From contig QANZ01039462.1 of NCBI GenBank assembly GCA_003254925.1, positions 40,308 through 104,307 on the forward strand: a stretch of 64,000 nt of DNA, written 5' to 3'. The first letter of the stretch is position 1, and the number at the start of each line of letters is the position of its first letter. Positions 1 through 10,343 of the stretch are shown piece after piece. A model generated the notes under the pieces. The model saw nothing but the letters and a program-made list of their open reading frames with translations, ran no database searches and was not told the DNA's origin. Source of the stretch: Chamaecrista fasciculata. Lineage: Eukaryota; Streptophyta; Magnoliopsida; Fabales; Fabaceae. The translations under genes and the position numbers were made by a program.

Positions 1-3000
1 TGCAGTCTCCGTGCTACACACCTGCTGTTGGTAAGCTTTAATTTTCAGTCAAAGTCACAACTTCCTTTTTTATTTATATAATTAGGTGGTTCACTTGCCT
101 TATAGATATCGCTTATTAGTGTTATTGTGCCTTGTGCCTTCTTTCTTGTCCTGATTCTGATAGGTGTCACTGTTTGGGTGTCCCAAAATCATATTATTAC
201 CAGGGGAGGACTATTTAAGCTTAACTATGCACCCTCACAAACTAATATCATATATAACTTATTTGATTATTTGATGAATCCTCTGATTATCCCTTTTCTC
301 CATTTCCCTGTCCAAATAGGTTTGAGTAGTAATTGAATTGACATACTTCTTCTTGCAGTTTAATTGTTTAGGAATTATAATTAGAAAGCATACATTACTG
401 GATAAGATGCGGAAAGAAGTCACGATTTGTAGCTTTTGTCTCTGTTATGATCATGAGTTGTATATAGTTGATGTAGATTAGGGCTGACTAGGGTATGACA
501 TATAGGCATAATCATAACAGTCTCGATTGTCGACCTTAATTTAACAGGTAGAATCACCATTCAGGTTTTACAAAATTGAACCTAAACATACTTCTGCCAT
601 GGAAGGATTATTTAAATCTTGATAGCACCTTCATCCAAGATTGGATTTCTCTGCAGATACCTTTTATCCTTATCTTTTCTTGCAGGAGAAGTTTGAGTAG
701 TGATAAAACTATTGACCTTTTTTTTCCTGCAATTTGATTTTTTTTGGTAAACAAAAAGAAATATTATTAGATAAAAGAAAGAAATAAGTACAAACTTAGA
801 TGATGAAATATCCTTAGATAATAAATCAAAAAAACACAACATTTGGAACCAAAAAGAATATCTTAGCATAGCTTCAAATCTCTCTGCATATGTAGAAGAG
901 AAACCCATCTAAAATAGCTGCTCATTGAGCACCATAGAGAAGCTATGAAGGCCACTTTATACAAGGTCAAAATTATGTTTGGAGCATCTACCTTCCTCTC
1001 TCTCCTGCAGTTGAATTGGTATTTATTTCCCTATGGACTGTAGAGAAGTTTTAAGGCTCCAATACTTCAGAGTTTAACATCGTTATTGGCATTTTACATC
1101 AATAATACCACTTCAAAATATGTATATTTACGTCAGCGTTCTCATTTATAGAATCTTTCTATTTTCTTATGTGATCAATGCATGTTAACCTTTTTTATAT
1201 TAATTAATGATAAGGTTAAGCCATTACCTTTTGTGTGTGATTAACTATGTATTTACATATATCCATACATAATACATTGACAATGTTATATTTAGAAGTG
1301 CCTATTTTATAAATACATTGTTTGGAGTTTATTTCATCTCTTTGAAACTCTTAAAGTGGTAAATAAAAGAATCTACTTTCAGACATGTGGGCAGCTGGCG
1401 CTATACTGGCTGAGCTTTATACCTTGACCCCTCTATTTCCGGGTGAAAGGTATATTACCCTCCAACTCTTACCTTTTTGTGTTTTGTTGAAAATGTGAAA
1501 GTTAAGGTGACAACTTATTACTCTGTATTATGATGTTGTTTGAAGCCTAGAATATAGACTCCTGTGGTGAAACTTGGAAGTCAATCTTATTCTTAATATA
1601 AATAATGAGGAGCTTCAATGTAATAAGTAAGGGGTGTTCATTGTTTCAGTTTGGACCCCTTTTCTCATTGTACCAATCATGAAACTGTTTGAAGCCTAGA
1701 ATATAGACACCTGTGGTGAAACTTGGAAGTCAATCTTATTCTTAATATAAATAATGAGGAGCTTCAATGTAATAAGTAAGGGGTGTTCATTGTTTCAGTT
1801 TGGACCCCTTTTCTCATTGTACCAATTGTGTTGGTTGACCAAGAAGACCTAACTGATCAGCAGTCCAATCAAAGTGCCGCAAGCAAACCAATCCTATAGA
1901 GCCTCAATTGGTTTTGATTGGATTGGATGGCTTTTCTTTTTTGGAAAATAATTTGATTTCTTGTACTATTTCTTAGTTTAAAATTTCTTCAGTATTATGT
2001 ATCAAAAAAATTTCTTCAGTATTAGTCATGAATTTAAAAGTTTCAGACATCATAACAACTCAACCACAACAAAGTAGAGGGACAATTGAGAATTATTTAA
2101 TAAAAGGACAATAAAGTAATATAATTGTTTGTACAATGTAAAATCTTTAAAAATATTATTAAAAAAAATCTGTTCAGTTGTTGATGTAGATTTACAAAGT
2201 GGACAATGAATGATTGAACCAAATAAACTGGATTTGCAAAAATGTTATCCAATTAATCTGATTTAAAAGTTTATTTTAATTGGTTTTGACTTTTGATTGG
2301 GCTGGTTTCAATTTGTTTGGTTGGTATCAGATGAAATTGGTTTTGAATAGCTCTAAAATATATAATGATCTGGAAGACTCTTCTGTATTGTTTTGTTTGT
2401 TTTTGTTCAAGTATTTGGTCTATATCTTTATTCTTTTTTATAAAAGGACAATATTACCTTTATGCTCTGTACCCAAAAAAAAATATTACCTTTATGCTTC
2501 GTTTGGTTCCTGCATATGTTAAACTTTTGCTTTGGAAATTATTCATGTCTCTCTCCAAAGCACCTCTTCTTTTAGATACTTGTTTATCCATGTGGGACAG
2601 ATTCAGGAGATTTTTAGTAAAAGTTATTTCATTTTGGACATAAATATATATATATATATATATATATTATTTGGTCTCACATCATACTTATGTAACTTTC
2701 TCTCACATTTGTGAAATAGATAAGTTGAAGTTGAGATTGATATATAGACTGGGAACTTTTTTGGAATAAGTGAATAACGAACTACTAAGCTTCCTGTCTC
2801 ATAAATTTCTTTTCTCCTTGGGCAGTGAACTTGATCAACTGTACAAGATATATTGTATTCTTGGCACACCAGATTTGACTGCTTTCCCTACAGGGGCAAA
2901 CAACTCTAGGTTATTAGACCTTGTTGGTTATGAAGTGGTAACTTTTCCTATGACATTTTTGATTTTGCAGAACTAGTTGTATCTTTATATTCCTTTCTGT

Positions 3001-6000
3001 TCATCCTGCTGTCTGTAACTTCAATTGCCCTGATGCTTTTTGACAGGTTCCACCTTCAAAGCTTTCTGATATAATTCCTAATGCTAGCTTGGAAGCTATA
3101 GATTTGATCACGGTAGGTTTGTCAACTTAACCTTGGATCAACTTATCAATATCTAAATTTGTTAATCAATAAAAAAAAAGTCAATTCGTTTCACTAATTA
3201 TTGTGAATAATGCCGTCTTTTAACATCTGCTCCATTGTAACTTTAGAAACTATTATCATGGGACCCATCAAGAAGGCCAGATGCAGATCAGGCACTGCAA
3301 CATCCTTTTTTCCATGTAATTTGTGCTCCAAAGCTCCATTTCTTTATTTACCTTATGACTTCATTTACTGACATATGCTGAACAGGTGAGTACGTGGGTT
3401 CCTTGTCCAACCCATGATCCACTCGAGCTGAAGCTGAGTAGCAAGAGTGAGAATTTGTACATTATATTTCTGTTTTATACCCTTGTTTGTTATGTTTAAA
3501 TCCATTTTAATTAGTAAGATCAGTACTGACTACTGAGGTGAAGCTTTTGGTCCTATTATTTATTTGCCTTTCTCATGTGCTACTTGACAGGGGCAAAACC
3601 AAATCTTGAGCTAAAACTGCAGGATTTTGGCCCTGACCCCGATGAATGTTTTCTTGGCTTGACTTTGGGTGTAAAGCCCAGTGTTTCAAACTTGGGTAAA
3701 TATTTCTGCAACTCTTTAGTTAACCACATCAACTGTAACTTGTAAAGGATCAGTTTCAATACATGATTTGTTCTTTGAATAGCTTGTTCCGACAAATTAG
3801 TTCTTAGTTGCTTATTTGTCTGGTTGAAGGAATCTCTTTAACTTGTTTTTTTTCTTCATTCAGTTGTTAAATTTGTGTTGGCTGCTTGTCCCTCTGTAAA
3901 TGTACCAACTGTGGGCTTGGGTTATGCCTTATTTGTATTCTGAATTCTTTCAAAAATTGCAAATAAAGTAATGCTAAGTTTTATCAAACTTGGAATGCAA
4001 TTTAACTTATTCTGTACATTCATCTTCTTTGAATCTTTGATTGTTAGAACTGCAGCAAGTCATAAAATTTTCGTTCCTTGAAAACGCAATTTAAACTGGG
4101 TCTTAACACTATCAGTTTCGCACCCATCCGCTCCACATTTACTAAATTATCCTGTCAACAGTAACTTTCAGTTTGATGTGCCAAGTCAGCATTCTCTTGT
4201 TTTTGTTCCGAATGAAGTTACAATTTTAATTATCTTCAAATCTCTTCACACTTTAAAATTTCCATTGATTTTCCCTCTAATTATTTTGTTTTACTTGCAG
4301 ATGTGGCCCACAATGTATCACGGGGTATGGGAGAGGTATGTCCACAATGCTGTGAATATAGTATTATGGGATGGGATATTTTCATTTTGTTTTTTGAAAT
4401 ACTGATATGAGACAAATTAAACCTATATTTTAACCAAGTGGATGCGATGGAAATGCAGAATATGCTATTTTGCTCAGATTTCAGAGATCATTCTGACCAG
4501 TCAGGTACTTTTTCTTTTCAATTTTCAATGTCAAATTATTCAGCGAGGCATTACACGATCTGATTTGTCTAGAGTAGTAATGTGAGGATTGTTATTTACA
4601 ATAGTATTTTGCCAAATTTTATTATGTCTCTTTATAAAATTGTGTCTAAAATCAGATTTTTCCTGAATCCCAATGCTGAAGCTTGCATTGAGGTAATTTC
4701 AGGTTCACCAAAAGTTCAAAACTTTTACTGAGGAGTAAACAAGTTTCCTAAATATCTCCTTAAAGTGTGCTTTTGATAGCTGTGTAAATGCACTCCCAAT
4801 CATACTCCATTGTGAAGCAAGATTAATAGTTGGTTTGAATGATAACACAATTTTTTTCGTTTATAAAATGAATTGCAATTGGTCAACTCAAACTCAAGCT
4901 ACAAAATGCTAATTTCATTGAACTTTACTGAGGCCCCAATAGATCAAACTACTTGTATACTCTTGGACATTCTTTTGCTTCATGATAATGACGTATTCAT
5001 ATTGTGTGGTCTAGTTTTTTGGACTTTGTTATCTCCGGATCAAAATGGAGTTCACTCTTCAGCAGAGACTTCTCTGTCATTGTCCTTTGGGTAAGTTCTC
5101 TTATATATAGATGTTGTCATTATCTCATTCGCTTACCGCATGTTTTAATTTCATAATTTTAGTGATGCTGCTTTGAGGCACATATTTTTGTGATGTTATG
5201 GACCATAAAACATTTTTACTCAAACTATACGGGTCAGTTGTAATTTCTAGCTGTTAACAGCTCCTGTGTTTTGGAAATTTACGTAGGATGTTTATATTTC
5301 TTTCACATAAATTACTTGCCAACTGTGATTTGGGATAGTAGTAGGGTTTTACCTTCTAATCCGATAATTCATGTCCAAATGTAATTAAAATTCACGTCTC
5401 GTATCTATTTGTTTATTTTTGTCTAGTACATTTTTTAATAACTATATATCTATGTATTTTATTAGAAATAAATTGGCTACAATGTACTTAGACTCCCCTG
5501 AGTTTTAGGTTGGATGTACAAAATACTCTTGAGTTTTAAAAGTTGGCAAACAGATTCCTTGAGCTTTCAACTTTGATCACTTAGGAGCCCTGAGTTTTAA
5601 AATTGACAGATAATTCTCGAGTTTTCTAATAAGTTGACAAATAGAACCTCTGAACTTTCAACTAGGATTACTCAATACCTATAATCTCACTTTTTGACAC
5701 AAAAGGGTAATAATTGGATGGAAGGTTGACCAAAGGATGCTGAGTGATCGAAGTAGAAAATTTAAGAGATCTGTTTGTCAACTTTCTAAATTTTTTTGTA
5801 TCCTCGATCTAAAACTCAGGGTCTTAATGTGAACGCGTACTAACATAATCAAATATGTATTGGTATGTGTTTTTCAAACAAGCATATATTCATGATATGT
5901 TTCCTTTACCTTTATTTGTCTGAATTTTCCTCTTGATAGGTCAAAGCAGTATCCACCAATTGGTGTTCCACAATCGACAGGATTCTCGTTTCAGCCGTTG

Positions 6001-6069
6001 CAGCCTAACATCTTAACTCCACCATTTTTGGCTTTGTCTTCCCCTTTCCAGCGTGGACATTGCCTTTAG
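1..6069 (+). CDS. MHK: MHK / CDKF-4-type serine/threonine protein kinase, 3' part (partial)
   Basis: This is a CMGC-group kinase of the plant MHK (MAK-homologous, 'cyclin-dependent kinase F-4') type. The 5' half lies outside the window. Exons read from splice sites: 1-30, 1383-1449, 2826-2937, 3047-3112, 3247-3315, 3386-3446, 3591-3695, 4301-4335, 4459-4504, 5015-5090 and 5940-6069, with codon phase starting at base 3; this gives 264 residues plus a stop. Visible motifs are the end of the activation segment ([14 protein letters not shown], kinase subdomain IX), LTPLFPGE, a CMGC-insert segment ([16 protein letters not shown]) and subdomain XI ([19 protein letters not shown]). After the kinase domain comes the MHK-specific tail with [14 protein letters not shown] and [16 protein letters not shown]. 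The catalytic HRD and DFG motifs would lie upstream, so activity cannot be judged here. Identification rests on remembered similarity of the tail to Arabidopsis MHK. Substrates are not known from the sequence. Confidence 0.9.
1537..1826. repeat. 149-bp tandem duplication in a kinase intron
   Basis: Bases 1537-1677 and 1686-1826 are near-identical copies at an offset of 149. Both run from TGTTTGAAGCCTAGAATATA to CTCATTGTACCAAT, with one visible difference near the start. The pair lies in the intron after kinase exon 2, so it does not change the protein. The high identity suggests a recent duplication. Confidence 0.92.
2644..2668. repeat. (TA)n microsatellite
   Basis: A run of about 12 TA units in a kinase intron. 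Similar TA runs lie at 8891-8912, 9104-9122 and 15719-15735 in gene-free DNA. No function is suggested. Confidence 0.95.
5475..5845. mobile_element. Foldback (MITE-like) element with repeated 'CTGAGTTTTA' arms, in a kinase intron
   Basis: The left end carries ACTTAGACTCCCCTGAGTTTT and related direct copies (CTTGAGTTTTAA near 5533, CCTGAGTTTTAA near 5590). The right end carries the reverse orientation (AAAACTCAGGGTCTTAATGT near 5810-5830). Subterminal repeated motifs within long inverted arms are typical of non-autonomous foldback or Mutator-like elements. Exact ends and a target duplication could not be fixed. It lies in the last intron of the kinase gene. Confidence 0.6.
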
Positions 6070-6444
6070 ATGAATGATTGATTGAACAACAAAAGCATGA
6101 TCTTTTAATTTTTAACAGGATACTGAAAGGGAAATCACCACCTATGGCTGGTGGTAACAACCATATCTGATCTAAAATCTTGATGTACCTAAAAAGTTTT
6201 CTTCTTGGTCCATTTACAGCACTGCTTAGCATTGGTATAGTCTCTCACTATCATTAAACAGAATGTAATTACTGAACAAAGTTTATTAAGGATATTTAAC
6301 TTCATTTCTTGGCTGTGTACCCAAACTCAGACATTGGATTTTCAGAATTTGAAATATAGAATATGAAATCTTAAGGAAGTCGTGTCACGCTTTCTTCTGC
6401 CCTTCTCTTTTTTCCACTTATGATAAGTCTTTTATAAAATTTGA
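6070..6444. other. 3' flank of the kinase gene
   Basis: AT-rich sequence that must contain the kinase 3' UTR. Short ORFs on either strand have no recognisable product. Nothing else is seen. Confidence 0.6.
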
Positions 6445-7029
6445 GTTAAATTACACTAAGACTCCTTGAGTTTTAAGTTGAGGTAAAAATAACACTCTTA
6501 AATTTGGCCGGTGTTTGTTGAGCTTTTACAACGGTGTTTGTTGAATCTGGCCGCCGGTCGCGGTGGCCATGAAGGTTAGGAAGAAGAATGAGAAGAAGAG
6601 GCATTGTTTTTGTTTTTTTTTGTTTTAATTTTTTTTATTTTGGTGTGAAATCTGCTAAAACCTTTATTTGTTTACTTTTTTTACATTTTGATCCTATCAT
6701 AAAAGTAAAAGAATTTTAATGTAAAAAATAAAAATATTTGGGGGATGAAAATCAATTCTTTTTATGAAAATTGGTCAAAGTATAACTTTTTGAAAATTTG
6801 AGGGACTAAAACAAAACTTTGAACAAACTTGAGGCACCAAAATAAAACTTTGGCCTTTTCAAAATGTGTTGAGGTGGCATTTAACAGTATATTTGGATGG
6901 CAAGTTAACAGAAGGGTGTTAATTGCTCAAAATTAAAAACTCAGGGGTACTCTTTGCACAATTTTAAAACTCAGGGGTGTTATGTGCACCTGACCTAAAA
7001 CTCAGGGGGTGTTTGTGCATTTTGGCCAA
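6445..7029. mobile_element. Foldback element related to the one at 5475-5845
   Basis: The left arm has TTACACTAAGACTCCTTGAG. The right arm has inverted copies (AAAACTCAGGGGTGTTATGT and AAAACTCAGGGGGTGTTTGT) ending near TTTTGGCC. The interior is AT-rich with no coding capacity. The motif architecture matches the element in the last kinase intron, so two related copies lie within 1 kb of each other. No clear target duplication was found, and the ends are approximate. Confidence 0.6.
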
Positions 7030-7511
7030 AATTAAAACTCTCCAATATCCCCCAAATAAGAAAGAAAGAAGTAATGAAGACATCAAAGAGATGGCAATTA
7101 CAATTTACAACTAAAGCTAATTGGAATATCTTAACACTTTCAATGACACGGAGACTCGTCAACTTGTGTGAAATAAAACCTGAAATTCCACCTATTATCA
7201 ATTTATATACATTTAAGGCGTTACTTAATTTTGATCCCTCTGAAGGCAAGTGAAAGTTTGAAATTATGAATCAGTCGCCAAAAAGGCAAAACCAAACAAA
7301 GAAACAAATAAAAAGTCTTTTTTTGGGTAAAAAACTGAATCCTTTCTAATTTTTTTTTAAAAAAAGAATTTAACTTAAATTTTACTTCTTTTATAAGATC
7401 GAAAAAAACAACACGAAGAAAAAAAAATTATTTAAATTAAATTTCTTGGTACCCTTGTCCTAAATAAACCAAGTAATATTAGAGAAAAAAAAAAACAGAA
7501 AGAAAGTGGAA

Positions 7512-7964
7512 TCAAGCAATATTCTTAGTTACATATCCCATAGCATAGTTGTAGTTTTCCCAGAAATCTTGTACCATTTTTGTAAGCATGCCTGAAATCT
7601 CCTTTGATAAATCTCCCAAATACTCTAATCCTTCATCAAATGAAGTCTTCATTTTATCAGCAACATCTCCAATTACTGACCCTGTGACACCCACAGATCC
7701 TATCACACTTTCTTTCACAACATCAAATATTTTGGTCACCATGAAATTCAATGATTTCATCATCAACTTGAATATGAGCTCGAAAAACTCCCTCATGCCT
7801 TGAGAAATTTGTCCTAATCCGCCATGGACGGCATCGCCGGGGACCTTAAAACCATGGACTAACAACACAATTAGGTGAGCCATGGTGGTGAAGATGAGAC
7901 GAGTTAGGAAACTCCATAGTGTTATTGCAGCAAATATGATGAGTCTTAGAAGAAGAATTAACAT
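7512..7964 (-). CDS. Small membrane-anchored protein of unknown function (150 aa)
   Basis: A single-exon ORF of 150 residues that starts at an ATG at 7964. I do not recognise the family. Residues about 2-22 (MLILLLRLIIFAAITLW) and about 26-38 are strongly hydrophobic and could form one or two membrane segments or a signal anchor. The rest is a run of amphipathic helices rich in Met, Phe, Lys and Gly, with the segment SVIGSVGVTGSVIGDVADKM near residues 87-106, and without Cys. Codon use looks genuine and there is a TATA-like run upstream. A function in stress or membrane association would be a guess. It could be a lineage-specific small protein, but the intact 150-codon frame and promoter-like context favour a real gene. 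Confidence 0.6.
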   Translation of the reverse strand: MLILLLRLIIFAAITLWSFLTRLIFTTMAHLIVLLVHGFKVPGDAVHGGLGQISQGMREFFELIFKLMMKSLNFMVTKIFDVVKESVIGSVGVTGSVIGDVADKMKTSFDEGLEYLGDLSKEISGMLTKMVQDFWENYNYAMGYVTKNIA

Positions 7965-8044
7965 TGGAGTATGTAAAGAAATTTGATGGAAGAGACTTTG
8001 CTAGGAAGGCAAAAGGAAGACCTCTACATATATGTTATTATGTG

Positions 8045-8056
8045 TATATATATATA
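8045..8056 (-). promoter_or_regulatory. TATA-like element upstream of the 150-aa gene
   Basis: The run TATATATATATA reads as a TATA box on the minus strand about 85 bases upstream of the ATG at 7964, a usual spacing for plant genes. TA microsatellites also occur elsewhere in the window, so this could be chance. Confidence 0.4.
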
Positions 8057-9367
8057 CATATGTAATAAGAGTGGTTTGTTTACCAAAAAAACTAAGAGTG
8101 GTTTGAAGGTTTCAAAAGTAAGAAGAGTGTGTGAATTGTTTATGTAAGTAGTAAAGAGTTGAAGGCATGCAATTGGTGAGACAAGTTTCCTAGGGGCACA
8201 AGTTAGTGTATTTTTATTAGTTGTTGCTTGTTTGCTTTACATCATCTTAAAAGCTTGCAAGGTTCAAACATTTGAAAGAATTTTTAATTTTATGGTCGGC
8301 CTATAAAGACTAGAGAGAAAATTTATGAGTTATAATAATTTACGAGGATTATAGTTCAATTAAAAATATAAAATAAATACGCGAGAAGTGTCTCAGACTC
8401 GATTTTCACATAACATATTAATAAAGAGGAAAGAGAATTAAGTGTAATTAAACCTTAAATCGAATTAAGTAATTTATAATAATTAAGTAATTTATAATAT
8501 TATGATTTAATGACTGAAATGGTGCCACATGTCAGATGTAAAGATTATAAAAAATTTATATTCACTTAATATCAATAATTCTCTAAGTTGACTTAATTAG
8601 ATGTATATTATTTTGATGACTTTTATATGGTGAAGTCTACTTTGTATGTATTATTTTTTTCACTAGTTTATTTTGCTTTAACATACAGTATTGGTCTATT
8701 GGTGTGTAGTGTGTACTATTTTATTGTTACTATTACAAACAAATGAAACATTAATCAAGCAATAATTATGAGAAATGCATTGACTAAAAGAAAAGACTTG
8801 ATTTCTTAAGAGAAAAGACCAGAGAGAAACAATGAGATTTGAGGTATAACAAAGTATATGAATAAACTAAGTACAATAAATTAATTATGAATATATATAT
8901 ATATATATATATAATTCTTTTTAAATTTTGAATTCCTTTATCTATAAGTTTTCAAACACTATTCATAATTTTCTTCATAGTTCATAACTTTACATCTTAA
9001 TTATTTTTTATACGAGATATTTTTAAAATTATTTTATATTAAAATTTTGAAATTTAAAACAATATTTACGTGAGTGGCATAAAAAATCAAATATATGTAT
9101 ATATGTATATATATATATATATTTATATTTATAAATAATTAAAATCTGTAAATTTTAATGAAAACTTTAAAAATTACAATTCATAATATATATTATATGT
9201 CTCATTATCTTCTATTATTTGTCATGTTAAAGTCATAAAAAAATGATTTTGTATTTTGAAGCATATAAATATGTCATATGGGGTTATATACATGTCCGAC
9301 ACGGTGACACTCTCAAAATGAAGTGTCCATACTTCATAGCCTGCTAAAAAAATGCCCATAATTAATA
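8057..9367. other. AT-rich intergenic DNA
   Basis: Very AT-rich with TA microsatellites at 8891-8912 and 9104-9122. No ORF with recognisable similarity and no RNA gene is seen. Confidence 0.6.
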
Positions 9368-9801
9368 GGGTAAATTACACTTTGGTACCATGTTTGGTCA
9401 TATTTCACTTTGGTACCCTGTGGTTTAAAAAGTGACACTTTAGTACCCTGTGGTATTCTCCATTAGCACTTTGGTACTCTTTTGAGCTATTTTGTAATTT
9501 TAACCAAAATTTTTTTTACAAAAATTAGATATTGACCCCCAAATATTTTTAAAGTTTTCATTTTAGTCCCTAAATAGTAGATAATATGTATTTAAGGACC
9601 TATTTGTAATTTTTTTAAAAAATTTTGGGGTCAATATGTAATTTTTGCAAAATTTATTTTGGTTAAAATTACAAAATAACTCCAAAGGGTATCAAAGTGT
9701 TAATGGAAAATACCACAGGGTACCAAAGTGTCACTTTTTGAACCACATAGTACCAAAGTAAAATATGACCTTACTACAGGGTATCAAAGTGTAATTTACG
9801 T
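9368..9801. mobile_element. Mutator-type MITE with 'GTAAATTACACTTTGGTACC' terminal repeats
   Basis: The left terminus GTAAATTACACTTTGGTACC is matched by the inverse GGTATCAAAGTGTAATTTAC at the right end (19 of 20 bases). The arms continue inward with repeated motifs (ACTTTGGTACCCTGTGG near 9408 and its inverse CCACAGGGTACCAAAGTG near 9714). Flanks TAATTAATA (9359-9367) and TATTTAATA (9802-9810) fit a 9-bp target duplication with one mismatch, as for Mutator-like elements. It has no coding capacity. Confidence 0.72.
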
Positions 9802-9810
9802 TATTTAATA

Positions 9811-10343
9811 TATGATTATGCCTTGAACAAGTTATTTCTAATAAAAGATAGAAGACACCCGTGAATAAAAATAAAGTTTATATTTGAGTGAGTTGAAAAG
9901 GCAAATATGAGCTCATTGTCCTTTTCTTCCTATTTTTTTCTTCAATAATAATAACTAATCTCCTTGCTCTCTCACAAGCAACTCAGATTCGATTCCTATT
10001 TCGTAGCTAACACAAAAACCTGTACAGTCTTCAAATGAGCAAGTGCAAATGTGCAAATATAACATCATAACCGTTATGTAGAAAGCTGCAAATACTGTAA
10101 AATAGATATGCATAAAGATGAAAATCTCAGAAAGCAAAAAAACCTTTGTTACTTTCTCCACATCAGCTTTACTAAAAGGAAGACCAAGCATTTAAACTAT
10201 ACATTACTCACATCTTATATATGTATATATATACAATAGAAATATTCTCAAACTATGGGATGCCGAGAATATGAAACTCACTATATGTACATATAGAATT
10301 CGCCCCATAATAAGTTAATAACCTGTCTGTGTCTTCATGCTAT
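9811..10343. other. Gene-free gap holding the DUF760 gene 3' flank
   Basis: AT-rich sequence downstream of the minus-strand DUF760 gene. A 78-codon minus-strand ORF here has no recognisable domain and is probably fortuitous. Confidence 0.5.

Noticed and set aside
612-908. 98-codon minus-strand ORF in the first kinase intron
   Set aside because: It lies in an intron, has no recognisable domain and has low-complexity composition. It may be part of an old repeat but shows no supporting structure.
9955-10191. 78-codon minus-strand ORF just downstream of the DUF760 gene
   Set aside because: The DUF760 protein already ends at its normal C-terminus (YKLKDN) at 10344, and this ORF has no family resemblance.
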